Shown: positions 25,901 through 35,172 of the stretch, in pieces
Layout of the letters: each line of letters begins with the position of its first letter
Numbering within the stretch: the first letter of the stretch is position 1
Assembly: GCA_029238315.1 (NCBI GenBank)
Contig: JAQWGI010000006.1
Location: 1 to 64,000, forward strand
Length of the DNA: 64,000 bases
Direction of reading: 5' to 3'
Source of the DNA: Polaribacter sp.
GTDB lineage: Bacteria; Bacteroidota; Bacteroidia; Flavobacteriales; Flavobacteriaceae
Position numbers and translations under genes: made by a program
The notes under the pieces: model-generated
What the model was told of the DNA's origin: nothing
What the model saw: only the letters and a program-made list of their open reading frames with translations
Database searches by the model: none

Positions 25901-25932
25901 AAAAAAAGACCTTTAAATAAAGGTCTTTTTTT
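25901..25932 (+). terminator. fumC terminator
   Basis: GACCTTT and AAAGGTC (25908-25925) form a stem with a 4-nt loop between an A run and a T run, 18 bp after the fumC stop. Confidence 0.8.
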
Positions 25933-26181
25933 GTGATTAAGATTAAAAATAGATGGACTACATACATAAAATATTTCAGCAAAATGAAATCATTCTTTCA
26001 ACGATTCATGATAGCCATTAGTAAATTATTAACTCTATAGCCCATACCAGACAGGTAAAGCTATCTAAAAATGCATATAATAGTTGGTCATAACCGTAAA
26101 ATGTAGATCATTAAGCATAAGTCAAACCTAATAAAGCTAGGCAAATATCTTTTTTATGACGCGAATCTTATAATTTTCTTT
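25933..26181. other. Non-coding stretch between fumC and the methyltransferase gene
   Basis: About 250 bp with no open frame of convincing length, no tRNA-like cloverleaf and no cobalamin or other riboswitch core that I can recognise. Short partial self-complementary segments occur, but none is extended. Its base composition is less A/T-monotonous than other spacers, so an unrecognised small RNA is possible but unsupported. Confidence 0.5.
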
Positions 26182-26189
26182 TAATTTTG
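26182..26189 (+). promoter_or_regulatory. Methyltransferase promoter box TAATTTTG
   Basis: TAATTTTG matches TAnnTTTG and ends 12 bp before the ATG at 26202. It contains the TTG that would otherwise be read as an upstream start codon. Confidence 0.55.
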
Positions 26190-26201
26190 TTTTTTGCACT
26201 T

Positions 26202-26975
26202 ATGAAGAACCTAAAATCTTATATAAAATTTCTATTAAAATCCACTAATCAACATGGAGTGCATTCTCCTTTTGTTTATAAATTAACAACGAAATGTTTT
26301 TATAAAAAAAAGAGAACAAAAGGAAAAGAAGTACTAAAAAAGTACAGAAAAAAACTTTTAAACAATACAGAAAGCATTAAAATCACCGATTTTGGTGCTG
26401 GCTCTAGGGTTTTTAAAAGCGATAAAAGAGCGATTAAAAAAATTGTAAAATACGCCGCAATTAGCTCTAAAAGAGCCAATTTACTGAGTGAGATTACACA
26501 TTATTTTGCGCCAGTAAACATACTAGAAATAGGAACTTCTCTAGGAATTGCAACAGCTGCTTTACATGCTGGAAATCCAAAGGCAAAAATCACAACGCTA
26601 GAAGGTAGTAAAATAACTGCTGACATCGCAAGAAAGCAATTTGACCATTTTTCTTTTCAAAATATTGATGTAATTATTGGCGAATTTTCAAAAAATTTAA
26701 CAGCTTTAAAAATCGAGAATTCTTTAGACTTGGTTTATTTTAATGCTAAAGGTCAAAAAAAAGCTACTTTAGAATACTTTGAATACTGTTTAAACTTCAT
26801 CAATAACGATTCTTTTTTTATTTTTAACGACATTCATCGGGATAAAGAAATGGAAGCTGCCTGGAAGGATATTCAAAATCATCCATCTGTAAAAGTTACT
26901 ATTGATACATTTCAATGGGGATTCGTTTTCTTCAGAAGAGAACAAGAAAAAGAACATTTTATAATTAGAGTTTAA
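26202..26975 (+). CDS. Class I SAM-dependent methyltransferase
   Basis: 257 aa from ATG 26202; a TTG five codons upstream lies in the promoter box. Motif I of the Rossmann methyltransferase fold is NILEIGTSLGIATAALHAG, the acidic ribose-binding residue follows in ITTLEGSK, and motif IV-like DLVYFNAKG comes later, followed by SFFIFNDIH. The N-terminus has a conserved QHGVHSPFVYKL seen in flavobacterial homologues. The layout resembles O-methyltransferases, but the substrate cannot be deduced. The cobalamin adenosyltransferase gene follows after 58 bp of TAACTTTG repeats. Confidence 0.8.
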   Translation: MKNLKSYIKFLLKSTNQHGVHSPFVYKLTTKCFYKKKRTKGKEVLKKYRKKLLNNTESIKITDFGAGSRVFKSDKRAIKKIVKYAAISSKRANLLSEITHYFAPVNILEIGTSLGIATAALHAGNPKAKITTLEGSKITADIARKQFDHFSFQNIDVIIGEFSKNLTALKIENSLDLVYFNAKGQKKATLEYFEYCLNFINNDSFFIFNDIHRDKEMEAAWKDIQNHPSVKVTIDTFQWGFVFFRREQEKEHFIIRV

Positions 26976-26979
26976 ACCG

Positions 26980-27024
26980 CTATAACTTTGTAACTTTGTA
27001 ACTATATCACTTTGTAACTTTGAA
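26980..27024. repeat. Tandem ACTTTGTA repeats before the cobalamin adenosyltransferase gene
   Basis: Five close variants of AACTTTG with period 8-9 occur in this 45-bp spacer. Three of them read TAACTTTG, which fits the TAnnTTTG promoter box, so the repeat may serve as the promoter of the gene starting at 27034. Confidence 0.6.
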
Positions 27025-27033
27025 AAAAATATC

Positions 27034-27609
27034 ATGAAAATTTACACAAAAACCGGAGACAAAGGCACCACTGCTTTGTTTGGCGGAACAAGAGTTCCAA
27101 AGCACCACTTAAGAATAGAATCATACGGAACAGTGGATGAATTGAATTCGCACCTTGGTTTGATTAGAGATCAAAACATCGATGTAAAAGCTGTAGAATC
27201 GTTGATTAGAATTCAAAATGAATTATTTACTTTAGGCGCTATGTTGGCTACACCACCAGAAAAAGAAGTATTAAAGAATGGTAAAGAACGCTTAAACATA
27301 CCAAAAATATCATCAAAAAACATTGAAGTATTAGAGCAAGAAATTGATGACATGAATTTAGAGTTGCCCCCAATGACTCATTTTATTCTTCCAGGAGGAA
27401 ATCAAACCGTGTCATTCTGTCACATTGCACGTTGTGTATGTAGACGCTCAGAAAGAATTGCCACTGCTTTAAATGAGTATGAAACGATAAATCCTGCAAT
27501 ATTAGAGTACCTAAACCGACTTTCTGACTACCTATTTGTCTTGGCACGAAAATTGTCTAAAGACCTAACAGTTAAGGAAACACCATGGATTCCAGAAAAA
27601 GAAAATTAA
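27034..27609 (+). CDS. Cob(I)yrinic acid a,c-diamide adenosyltransferase, PduO type
   Basis: 191 aa. PduO-type motifs: the N-terminal ATP-binding KTGDKGTTALFGGTRVPKHH, then YGTVDELNSHLG, and RCVCRRSERIATALNE near the C-terminus. The enzyme transfers the adenosyl group of ATP to Co(I) corrinoid, giving adenosylcobalamin, the cofactor predicted for the CarH-like regulator at 14.4 kb. No cobalamin biosynthesis genes adjoin it, so it probably acts in salvage. The start ATG follows the ACTTTGTA repeat by 9 bp. Confidence 0.94.
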   Translation: MKIYTKTGDKGTTALFGGTRVPKHHLRIESYGTVDELNSHLGLIRDQNIDVKAVESLIRIQNELFTLGAMLATPPEKEVLKNGKERLNIPKISSKNIEVLEQEIDDMNLELPPMTHFILPGGNQTVSFCHIARCVCRRSERIATALNEYETINPAILEYLNRLSDYLFVLARKLSKDLTVKETPWIPEKEN

Positions 27610-27646
27610 GTTCTTTTACTTTATTGACAGATTTATCAAAAAAAAC

Positions 27647-27676
27647 TTGCTTTTCTGAATAAAAAAATTATTTTTG
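27647..27676 (+). promoter_or_regulatory. Promoter of the DUF2795 gene, TTG-N19-TATTTTTG
   Basis: TTG at 27647-27649 and TATTTTTG at 27669-27676 with exactly 19 bp between, as in the Bacteroidota consensus. The ATG is at 27698. Confidence 0.8.
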
Positions 27677-27697
27677 CAGAAAATTAAACGTTAAAAA

Positions 27698-27919
27698 ATG
27701 TATTGGACACTAGAATTAGCATCTTACTTAGCAGACGCACCTTGGCCAGCAACTAAGGATGAATTGATAGATTACGCTATTAGAACAGGAGCACCATTAG
27801 AGGTAGCAGAAAATCTGCAAGAAATTGAAGATGAAGGCGATGCTTATGATTCTATTATAGAAATATGGCCAGACTACCCGACCGAAGAAGATTATCTTTG
27901 GAACGAAGATGAATATTAA
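27698..27919 (+). CDS. DUF2795 domain small protein
   Basis: 73 aa, strongly acidic. The DUF2795 core is visible in ELASYLADAPWPATKDELIDYAIRTGAPLEVAENLQEI, a short helical domain also found in plant-pathogen and actinobacterial proteins of unknown role; the tail is rich in Asp, Glu and Trp (WPDYPTEEDYLWNEDEY). It has its own promoter and terminator, so it is an independent unit between the adenosyltransferase and secA. Function unknown. Confidence 0.88.
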   Translation: MYWTLELASYLADAPWPATKDELIDYAIRTGAPLEVAENLQEIEDEGDAYDSIIEIWPDYPTEEDYLWNEDEY

Positions 27920-27933
27920 CAAAAAATTACATC

Positions 27934-27962
27934 AAAAAAGTCTCAATCGAGGCTTTTTTTTT
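27934..27962 (+). terminator. Terminator after the DUF2795 gene
   Basis: AAGTCTC and GAGGCTT pair (one G-T wobble) around an AATC loop, with a run of nine T residues after it. Confidence 0.75.
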
Positions 27963-28038
27963 GTTTACATTTATAACTAGATTGTAATTGCTGTCAATAA
28001 ATAATAACTTATTTATTATCAATAAATTACAAATCAAT

Positions 28039-28060
28039 ATTCAGTTACTATAAACTGAAT
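28039..28060 (+). promoter_or_regulatory. Inverted repeat in the secA leader
   Basis: ATTCAGTT (28039-28046) and AACTGAAT (28053-28060) form an 8-bp stem with a 6-nt loop ending 19 bp before the secA ATG. No T run follows, so it is not a terminator. It could affect secA translation or be a protein-binding site. Confidence 0.35.
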
Positions 28061-28079
28061 TTTAAATAGAAAATATACA

Positions 28080-31000
28080 ATGAGCTTATTAAATTCGGTC
28101 TTAAAAATATTTGTTGGAGACAAACAACAAAAAGATTTAAAAATACTACAACCAATTGTTGAAAAAACAAACGCTTTTGCAAGTGCTATTAATGCTTTAT
28201 CTAACGATGAACTAAGAGCCAAATCAGAAGAATTTAAATCAAAAATCAAAGAAGCAACTGATTCTTTTGAAACAAAGATTAATGAATTAGAAGAAGAAGC
28301 TTTATCTGCAGATATTGATAGACAAGAAGTAATCTACACAGAAATTGACACTTTAAAAAACGAAGCTTATCAAGCTTCTGAAGCTATTTTATTAGACATT
28401 ATGCCAGAAGCTTTTGCTGTGATAAAAGAAACTGCAAAACGTTTTACTAACAATACTGTTATTGAAGTTACCGCAACTCCATTTGACAGAGAAATATCAG
28501 CAATTAGAGAACATATAACTCTAAATGGTGATAAATCTCTTTGGGCAAATTCTTGGGATGCATCTGGGCAAAAGGTTACTTGGGATATGATTCATTATGA
28601 CGTGCAATTAATTGGTGGTTCTGTTTTACATCAAGGAAAGATTGCAGAAATGATGACTGGAGAAGGAAAAACTCTAGTTTCTACTTTACCAGTGTATTTA
28701 AATGCACTTACTGGAAAAGGCGTTCATGTTGTTACCGTAAATGATTATTTAGCAAAACGTGATGCCGCTTGGATGGGACCAATTTTAGAATTTCATGGTT
28801 TAAGTATTGATTGTATTGATATACATCAACCAAATTCTGATGCGCGTAGAAAAGCATATAATGCAGATATTACTTACGGAACAAATAACGAATTCGGATT
28901 TGATTACTTGCGTGATAATATGGCGCATACCAAAGAAGAATTAGTACAAAGAGCACCAAACTACGCCATTATTGATGAAGTAGATTCAGTATTAATTGAC
29001 GATGCAAGAACACCTTTAATTATTTCTGGAGCTGTACCACAAGGAGACAGACACGAGTTTAACGAATTAAAACCTTTAGTTTCTGATATTGTTACTTTAC
29101 AAAAACAATATTTAATTGGCGTATTGGCAGAAGCAAAAAAACTAATTGCTGCTGGTGATACTAAAGAAGGAGGGTTTTTATTATTAAGAGTTTTTAGAGG
29201 TATTCCTAAAAACAAAGCGGTAATTAAGTTTTTATCGCAAGAAGGAATTAGACAAATACTTCAAAAAACAGAAAACATATACATGGCAGACAATAATAAA
29301 TTGATGCCAGAAGTAGATGCAGAATTGTATTATGTAATTGAAGAAAAAAACAATTCTATTGATTTATCTGATAAAGGAATTGTACACTTATCAGGGAAAA
29401 CAAGCGATGAAAATTTCTTTGTTTTACCAGATATTGGAGTAAAAATTGGCCAAATTGATGATAGCGAAGATACTGCCGAAGAAAAAGCAAAAATCAAAGA
29501 AGAATTATACAAGGATTTCAGTATCAAGAGCGAACGTATACATACAATGAATCAATTATTAAAAGCGTATTCTTTATTCGAAAAAGACACAGAGTATGTT
29601 GTAATTGATAATAAGGTAATGATTGTTGATGAGCAAACGGGCCGTATTATGGACGGTCGTCGTTATTCTGACGGATTACATCAAGCCATTGAAGCGAAAG
29701 AAAATGTAAAAATTGAAGACGCCACACAAACCTTTGCAACTGTAACTTTACAAAATTACTTTAGAATGTACCGTAAGCTTTCTGGAATGACAGGAACTGC
29801 GATTACAGAAGCTGGAGAACTATGGGAAATATACAAATTAGATGTTGTAGAAATCCCTACTAACAAACCAATTCAAAGAGACGATAAGGAAGATTTAGTT
29901 TATAAAACTACTAGAGAAAAATACAATGCCGTAATTGAAGATGTTGTGAAATTAGTAGATTTAGGAAGACCAGTTTTAGTTGGAACAACTTCGGTAGAAA
30001 TCTCTGAACTACTAGGTAGAATGTTAAAAATGCGTGGAATTAACCATAATATTTTAAATGCAAAACTACACAAGAAAGAAGCAGATATTGTTGCTGAAGC
30101 TGGGAAACCTGGTGTTGTAACAATTGCAACAAATATGGCTGGTCGTGGAACCGATATTAAACTTTCTGATGAAGTTAAAAAAGCTGGAGGTCTAGCAATA
30201 GTTGGTACAGAAAGACACGATTCTCGTAGAGTAGATAGACAATTACGAGGTAGAGCTGGTCGTCAAGGAGATGTTGGTTCATCACAGTTTTATGTGGCTT
30301 TAGATGATAACTTGATGCGTATTTTTGGTTCTGATAGAATTGCAAAAATGATGGATAGAATGGGATTAAAAGAAGGCGAAGTAATTCAGCATTCTATGAT
30401 TACCAAATCTATTGAAAGAGCACAAAAGAAAGTAGAAGAAAACAATTTTGGTATTCGTAAAAGATTGTTAGAATATGACGACATTATGAACTCTCAACGT
30501 GAGTTTGTTTACAAAAGAAGAAGACATGCTTTAGACGGAGATCGTTTAAAAATTGATATCGTAAACATGATTTATGATACCTGTCAAGCAATTGTAAATG
30601 CAAACAAACCTACAAAAGATTTCCAAAATTTCGAATTTGAATTGATTCGTTTTTCATCAATAACTTCTCCCTTCTCTAAAGAAGAGTTTGAAGCAATGAG
30701 CGAGCAAGAATTAATTGATAGATTATACGAAACTATCTACGCACATTATCAAGATAAAATTGCTGCCAATGCAGTTGCAGCCTTCCCTGTTATTAAAGAT
30801 GTTTATGAAAATGAAGGAGATCGTTATGAAAGAATTGTGGTTCCTTTTACAGACGGAATTAAAAGTTTACAAGTTGTAACCAACTTGCAAAAAGCGTACG
30901 AATCTGAAGGGAAAGAATTAGTAAAAGATTTTGAAAAAAACATTACACTTGCTATTATTGACGAAAACTGGAAAACGCATTTACGTAAAATGGATGAGTT

Positions 31001-31412
31001 GAAAAGTTCAGTTCAAAATGCATCTTACGAGCAAAAAGATCCTTTATTGGTTTATAAGTTTGAAGCTTTTGAAATGTTTAAAGTGATGATTGATGATGTA
31101 AATAAAGAAGTTTTATCCTTCTTATTTAAAGGGGAAATTCCAAATCAAGGAAATATTTCTGAAGCACGTCAACAAAAAAGAGAAGCGTTAAACACCAGTA
31201 AAGCAGATGTTCAAAACAGCTCAGAACAAGCAATCAGCAATGCTAGGCAACAACAACATGAACCTATTGAAACTGTGGTAAGAGAGCAACCAAAAATTGG
31301 TAGAAACGAACGTGTTACCATTAAAAACATCATGAATGGTCAAGAAAAAGAAGTGAAATTTAAACAAGCGATTCCTTTGATTGAAAAAGGAGAATGGGTT
31401 TTAACTAAATAG
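28080..31412 (+). CDS. secA: Preprotein translocase ATPase SecA
   Basis: 1110 aa, long as in other Bacteroidota because of extra segments within the nucleotide-binding folds (for example residues 340-420). Walker A is MTGEGKTL (192-199) and the DEAD-box-like Walker B is [16 protein letters not shown] near residue 300; [11 protein letters not shown] and [12 protein letters not shown] follow. SecA drives protein export through SecYEG. The C-terminus is basic/hydrophobic ([19 protein letters not shown]) and lacks the CxCxSGxxxxCC zinc/SecB-binding motif, which is common in this phylum. A hairpin lies in its leader. Confidence 0.97.
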   Translation: MSLLNSVLKIFVGDKQQKDLKILQPIVEKTNAFASAINALSNDELRAKSEEFKSKIKEATDSFETKINELEEEALSADIDRQEVIYTEIDTLKNEAYQASEAILLDIMPEAFAVIKETAKRFTNNTVIEVTATPFDREISAIREHITLNGDKSLWANSWDASGQKVTWDMIHYDVQLIGGSVLHQGKIAEMMTGEGKTLVSTLPVYLNALTGKGVHVVTVNDYLAKRDAAWMGPILEFHGLSIDCIDIHQPNSDARRKAYNADITYGTNNEFGFDYLRDNMAHTKEELVQRAPNYAIIDEVDSVLIDDARTPLIISGAVPQGDRHEFNELKPLVSDIVTLQKQYLIGVLAEAKKLIAAGDTKEGGFLLLRVFRGIPKNKAVIKFLSQEGIRQILQKTENIYMADNNKLMPEVDAELYYVIEEKNNSIDLSDKGIVHLSGKTSDENFFVLPDIGVKIGQIDDSEDTAEEKAKIKEELYKDFSIKSERIHTMNQLLKAYSLFEKDTEYVVIDNKVMIVDEQTGRIMDGRRYSDGLHQAIEAKENVKIEDATQTFATVTLQNYFRMYRKLSGMTGTAITEAGELWEIYKLDVVEIPTNKPIQRDDKEDLVYKTTREKYNAVIEDVVKLVDLGRPVLVGTTSVEISELLGRMLKMRGINHNILNAKLHKKEADIVAEAGKPGVVTIATNMAGRGTDIKLSDEVKKAGGLAIVGTERHDSRRVDRQLRGRAGRQGDVGSSQFYVALDDNLMRIFGSDRIAKMMDRMGLKEGEVIQHSMITKSIERAQKKVEENNFGIRKRLLEYDDIMNSQREFVYKRRRHALDGDRLKIDIVNMIYDTCQAIVNANKPTKDFQNFEFELIRFSSITSPFSKEEFEAMSEQELIDRLYETIYAHYQDKIAANAVAAFPVIKDVYENEGDRYERIVVPFTDGIKSLQVVTNLQKAYESEGKELVKDFEKNITLAIIDENWKTHLRKMDELKSSVQNASYEQKDPLLVYKFEAFEMFKVMIDDVNKEVLSFLFKGEIPNQGNISEARQQKREALNTSKADVQNSSEQAISNARQQQHEPIETVVREQPKIGRNERVTIKNIMNGQEKEVKFKQAIPLIEKGEWVLTK

Positions 31413-31420
31413 TTTTTATC

Positions 31421-31633
31421 ATGAAAAAAGCAATTCCGATTATATATTTAATTGTTGGTATTAGTTTTGTCTTAAAAGGCCTATATGCCATTTTTAAAGA
31501 TCTTGAAATGTATTATTTGATATTTTCTTTAGAAACAGAAAGTAAAGCAATTTACATCTTATTTAATTTATTCTTTGGCGGCTTAATTATATTTACTGGC
31601 CTCAAGCGGTTTCAAGGATTAAAAAAACAGTAA
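31421..31633 (+). CDS. Small two-helix membrane protein
   Basis: 70 aa with two hydrophobic segments (IPIIYLIVGISFVLKGLYAIF and AIYILFNLFFGGLIIFTGL) and a basic C-terminus RFQGLKKQ. It starts 8 bp after secA and ends before a terminator, so it is probably cotranscribed with secA. No family recognised and no link to the Sec pathway beyond position. Confidence 0.6.
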   Translation: MKKAIPIIYLIVGISFVLKGLYAIFKDLEMYYLIFSLETESKAIYILFNLFFGGLIIFTGLKRFQGLKKQ

Positions 31634-31644
31634 CTATTACAAAT

Positions 31645-31678
31645 AAAAAGCCGTTTAGAAATTCTAAACGGCTTTTTT
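31645..31678. terminator. Bidirectional terminator between the secA operon and folE
   Basis: AGCCGTTTAGAA (31649-31660) and TTCTAAACGGCT (31662-31673) form a 12-bp stem with A and T runs outside. Confidence 0.88.
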
Positions 31679-31696
31679 ACGCTTTTAAATCAATTC

Positions 31697-32392
31697 TTAA
31701 ACATTCTTAAAATCAGTATTCATTTGAAGATACTGTAAAAACTCTTCTTTCGTTTCTTTGTTCTTAAATTTACCACCAAATTCTGCAGTAATAGTACTAC
31801 TTTCAATGTCTTTAATTCCGCGAGAATTTACACATAAATGTTTGGCATCAATCACACAAGCAACATCATCAGTACCTAATGCTTCTTGCATTGCTTGCAC
31901 AACTTGCATGGTTAAACGCTCTTGAACTTGCGGTCTTTTTGCAAAATATTCTACAATTCTGTTCATTTTAGAAAGTCCTATTACTTTTCCATCAGAAATA
32001 TAAGCAACATGTGCTCTACCAATAATTGGCAACAAATGATGCTCACAAGTAGAATACACAACGATATTCTTCTCTACCAACATTTCTCCATAATTGTAAT
32101 TGTTTTCAAAAGTAGATGCTTTCGGTTTGTTTTTTGGGTCTAGCCCCATAAACAATTCGTTTACAAACGCTTTTGCAACTCTCTTTGGAGTACCTTGTAT
32201 ACTATCATCAGTTAAATCCATTCCCAACGTTTGTAAAATATCTTTTACACTTTCCTGGATTCTTTCAATTTTTTCTTCGCTAGAAATAGCAAATGCATCT
32301 TCTCTCAAAGGTGTTTTTGCCGATGTACCAACGTGGTTCTCTCCTATTTCTTCTACTCTATCGTCATTCATTTTGCGATTCACTTCAAACAT
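31697..32392 (-). CDS. folE: GTP cyclohydrolase I
   Basis: 231 aa. The zinc-binding and catalytic residues appear in VYSTCEHHLLPIIGRAHVAY and AKHLCVNSRGIKD; LSKMNRIVEYFAKRPQVQERL is the family core. It converts GTP to dihydroneopterin triphosphate, the first step of folate (and in some bacteria queuosine or pterin) synthesis. A divergent N-terminal extension of about 45 residues (MFEVNRKMNDDRVEEIGENH) is typical of flavobacterial FolE; an internal Met at residue 8 is an alternative start. It is a lone gene bounded by a terminator. Confidence 0.95.
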   Translation of the reverse strand: MFEVNRKMNDDRVEEIGENHVGTSAKTPLREDAFAISSEEKIERIQESVKDILQTLGMDLTDDSIQGTPKRVAKAFVNELFMGLDPKNKPKASTFENNYNYGEMLVEKNIVVYSTCEHHLLPIIGRAHVAYISDGKVIGLSKMNRIVEYFAKRPQVQERLTMQVVQAMQEALGTDDVACVIDAKHLCVNSRGIKDIESSTITAEFGGKFKNKETKEEFLQYLQMNTDFKNV

Positions 32393-32726
32393 TTCTTTCT
32401 ATATTATTTTTGCAAATTTACATGTTTGCAACGTATTTTTTAAGTTTCTTTATAAATTAAAACTATGATTCTATAATTATTTTTTTAGTTCTCATTCGTC
32501 TTTTAATTTTGGGCGTTCGAGCGGGCTTTTCGTTGTATCTTATTACACTGAACTTGTTTCAGCGTCTTTTCATATTAATTTAGATACTAAAACAAGTTCA
32601 GCATAAAAAGGATGTCACTGCGATCCCTAACGCAAGCGTATGTATTAACTTTTTATCATTCCTGCGAAGGCAGGAATCCAAACTAACTTATTCTTAGATT
32701 CCTGCCTTCGCATGAATGACCACCGT
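32393..32726. repeat. Intergenic spacer with two palindromic repeat elements
   Basis: This 334-bp spacer has no gene. One inverted repeat pairs CTGAACTTGTTT (32548-32559) with AAACAAGTTCAG (32590-32601). A second pairs the 23 bases at 32656-32678 (core TGCGAAGGCAGGAAT) with the reverse copy at 32697-32719, one internal mismatch, separated by 18 bp; the first copy is itself a short palindrome. The elements resemble the dispersed palindromes common between genes in flavobacterial genomes. The second lies just after hisS and may act as its transcript end. Confidence 0.7.
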
Positions 32727-34094
32727 TTATTCTTTTAATTTTTGAATCAATTCTGATAAAGAATAATCTATTTGCTCTCCAGAATTCATGTTTTTCAACG
32801 TAAAAACATCATTTACAACCTTAGAAACTACAAATTCAATTGCTCTATTAGAAACATATTTCCATTGTCGTTTTTGTGCCTTATTACTTTCACCTAAATC
32901 AGGATAAAATTCTGACTTGATATTTTCTTCTCGTAAATTCTTTATCGCTTTCATTTTCAAAACGTCTGTTGTTGCATCAAAATTTAAGAAAATAACTTTC
33001 GGTTTTGGTAAATCTACCGTTTTAAACAAACCTAGTTCTTCTAAAACTAAATATATTCTGTCCAATCCAAATGAAATTCCAACTCCAGAAACATCTTTTA
33101 AACCAAAAATTCCTGTTAAATCGTCATAACGCCCTCCGCCGCCAATCGAACCCATTTTTACACCTTCTGGCGCCCCAACTTCAAAAATAGCTCCGGTGTA
33201 ATAATTCAATCCTCTTGCCAAGGTTACATCAACTTCTAAATTGGCCGATTCCAAGCCTAATTCAGTAATAGCATCACAAACAAAACGCAGTTCTTCTACA
33301 CCTCTTGTTCCTTCTTCGGATGTTTGTAACATCGTTTCTAAAGAACTTAATTTATTAGCATTTGAACCTGAAAAATCAAATAACGGACTCACTTTTTCAA
33401 TGGCTTCTTCGGTAATTCCTTTTGACAACATTTCTTTTACAACGCCGTCTTTACCAATTTTGTCTAACTTATCTAATGCAACTGTAAAGTCGATTAATTT
33501 ATCTTTTGCACCAATCACTTCTGCAATTCCTGATAATATTTTTCTGTTATTAATTTTAATTGTCGTTCCTGCTAAACCTAATTTGCTAAAAACCGAGTCG
33601 TACAATTGCACAAATTCTACCTCTTGCCAAAGCGATTTAGACCCTACAACATCAGCATCACACTGAAAAAACTCTCTAAATCTTCCTTTTTGCGGACGAT
33701 CTGCTCTCCAAACTGGCTGAATTTGATAACGTTTAAACGGAAATGTAATTTCGTTTTGATGTTGTACAACGTAACGCGCAAAAGGCACTGTTAAATCATA
33801 ACGCAATGCTTTTTCAGAAATTTGACTTGTTAATTTTGTGCTATCTTTTTCTGATAATAGTTTCTCTTCAGCTTTTTTTAAATAATCTCCAGAATTTAAA
33901 ATCTTAAAAATCAAACGATCACCTTCTTCACCGTATTTCCCCATCAACGTAGAAAAATTTTCAAAACTCGGCGTTTCAATGGGTTGAAATCCGTAGGTTT
34001 CAAAAGCAGCTTTAATCGTATTAAAAATATAATTACGATTTGCTATTTCTGTTGGCGAAAAATCTCTTGTTCCTTTTGGGATGCTTGGTTTCAT
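32727..34094 (-). CDS. hisS: Histidine--tRNA ligase
   Basis: 455 aa. Class II synthetase motifs: KPSIPKGTRDFSP at the start, motif 2 around RYQIQPVWRADRPQKGRFREFFQCDADVVG, and the histidine-specific ARGLNYYTGAIFEV with GGGGRYDDLTG (motif 3 region near GVGISFGLDRIYLVL). The C-terminal anticodon-binding domain follows. It charges tRNA-His. No partner gene is joined to it; a palindromic repeat lies directly after its stop. Confidence 0.97.
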   Translation of the reverse strand: MKPSIPKGTRDFSPTEIANRNYIFNTIKAAFETYGFQPIETPSFENFSTLMGKYGEEGDRLIFKILNSGDYLKKAEEKLLSEKDSTKLTSQISEKALRYDLTVPFARYVVQHQNEITFPFKRYQIQPVWRADRPQKGRFREFFQCDADVVGSKSLWQEVEFVQLYDSVFSKLGLAGTTIKINNRKILSGIAEVIGAKDKLIDFTVALDKLDKIGKDGVVKEMLSKGITEEAIEKVSPLFDFSGSNANKLSSLETMLQTSEEGTRGVEELRFVCDAITELGLESANLEVDVTLARGLNYYTGAIFEVGAPEGVKMGSIGGGGRYDDLTGIFGLKDVSGVGISFGLDRIYLVLEELGLFKTVDLPKPKVIFLNFDATTDVLKMKAIKNLREENIKSEFYPDLGESNKAQKRQWKYVSNRAIEFVVSKVVNDVFTLKNMNSGEQIDYSLSELIQKLKE

Positions 34095-34181
34095 ATAATT
34101 CAGTGTTCTGTTATCAGTGAACAGTTATCAGTAAGTAGAAAATACTTAAAATCCGCTGCGAGCGCAAATATCGTGAAAAAG

Positions 34182-35126
34182 TTATAACTTTTTAGGAGTT
34201 GCAAAGGTTTTATTTCGTCTTCTTAAACTGTAAATACTTGCGTTTAATTCGAAACCTAATAACAGAATAATGGCGTTTAGCCACACAAATAACATCAAAA
34301 TTAAGAGCGTTCCTATTGAGCCATATAATTCGTTGTATTTAGAAAATTCAGTTACATAAATACTAAATAAGTAAAACGTAAAAATGGATAAAATGGTTGT
34401 AAAAATCGCGCCTGGCGAAAAGAATTTAGAATGTTTTCCAGATTTTGTTCCATAGTGATATAACATAGAAACAATCGTAAAAACCATAGAAACAAATATA
34501 AATCCTTTACCAATTTGTAGCCAAAAAATATCATCTTCTAACCAACCTCGTTCTATTAATTTGTCTAATCCAATTTGGTAAAAAATGATCAAAGCAACAG
34601 TTACCACTAAGAAAAATGCCATTACTAAAGAAACACCCAATGAAATAATATAGGCTCTTACTACATTTCTCATTTCTTTAACGTGATACGAATATTCGAA
34701 TCCGCCAAAAATAGCATTTACACCGTTTGTCATTAAAAAAATGGAAACTAAAAATCCAAAAGATAATAACCCAGCCTGCTGATTTACTAAAATATCTTGA
34801 ATAACTAATTGACTTGCTTCAAATGTTTTTGGTGGTAATACTTCTGCAATTAAAGACATTAGTCCTTCTTGAAAACCATCAATAGAAATGTACGGGATTA
34901 ACGTTAATACAAATAACAAAAACGGGAAAATTGCCATAAAAAAACTGTACGCAATTCCACCAGCTCTTGTAGTTAAAGCGCCTTCAACAATACCAATAAT
35001 ATACATTTCTAGCACATCGTACAAAGACATTCCTTCTAAACCAGGAATTTTTATCTTTTTACCAAAGCGCACCAAAATATTGATAATGGGAATTTTCTCA
35101 AGCTTATCTTCTATTTCTTTTGTCAT
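34182..35126 (-). CDS. YihY/virulence factor BrkB family membrane protein
   Basis: 314 aa, six hydrophobic segments. Family landmarks are GGIAYSFFMAIFPFLLFVLTLIPYI, VNAIFGGFEYSYHVKE and YGSIGTLLILMLFVWLNAIILLLGFELNAS. Earlier annotation as ribonuclease BN is not supported for this family; the function is still unclear, with inner-membrane transport or envelope maintenance suggested. A 24-bp repeat box lies 20 bp upstream of its ATG. Confidence 0.9.
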   Translation of the reverse strand: MTKEIEDKLEKIPIINILVRFGKKIKIPGLEGMSLYDVLEMYIIGIVEGALTTRAGGIAYSFFMAIFPFLLFVLTLIPYISIDGFQEGLMSLIAEVLPPKTFEASQLVIQDILVNQQAGLLSFGFLVSIFLMTNGVNAIFGGFEYSYHVKEMRNVVRAYIISLGVSLVMAFFLVVTVALIIFYQIGLDKLIERGWLEDDIFWLQIGKGFIFVSMVFTIVSMLYHYGTKSGKHSKFFSPGAIFTTILSIFTFYLFSIYVTEFSKYNELYGSIGTLLILMLFVWLNAIILLLGFELNASIYSLRRRNKTFATPKKL

Positions 35127-35146
35127 TGTTTAAAGTTGCAAAGTTT

Positions 35147-35170
35147 CAAAGTTGAAAATAGTTGCAAAGT
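35147..35170 (-). repeat. 24-bp repeat box, copy C (before the YihY gene)
   Basis: One of three 24-mers that agree at 22 of 24 positions; plus-strand ends are CAAAGTT and GTTGCAAAGT. This copy precedes the YihY ATG by 20 bp and has G at position 8 and A at position 12. On the transcribed (minus) strand it reads ACTTTGCAAC ... AACTTTG. Confidence 0.75.
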
Positions 35171-35172
35171 TT

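Noticed and set aside
25933-26181. Cobalamin riboswitch upstream of the methyltransferase/adenosyltransferase genes
   Set aside because: No B12-box-like conserved core or the expected set of helices could be recognised.
26980-27024. CRISPR-like array of ACTTTGTA units
   Set aside because: The units are only 7-9 bp with no spacers; they are simple tandem repeats and no cas genes are present.
28080-31412. Large antisense frames within secA and other long genes
   Set aside because: They are shadows with no start-region signals and no recognisable domains.
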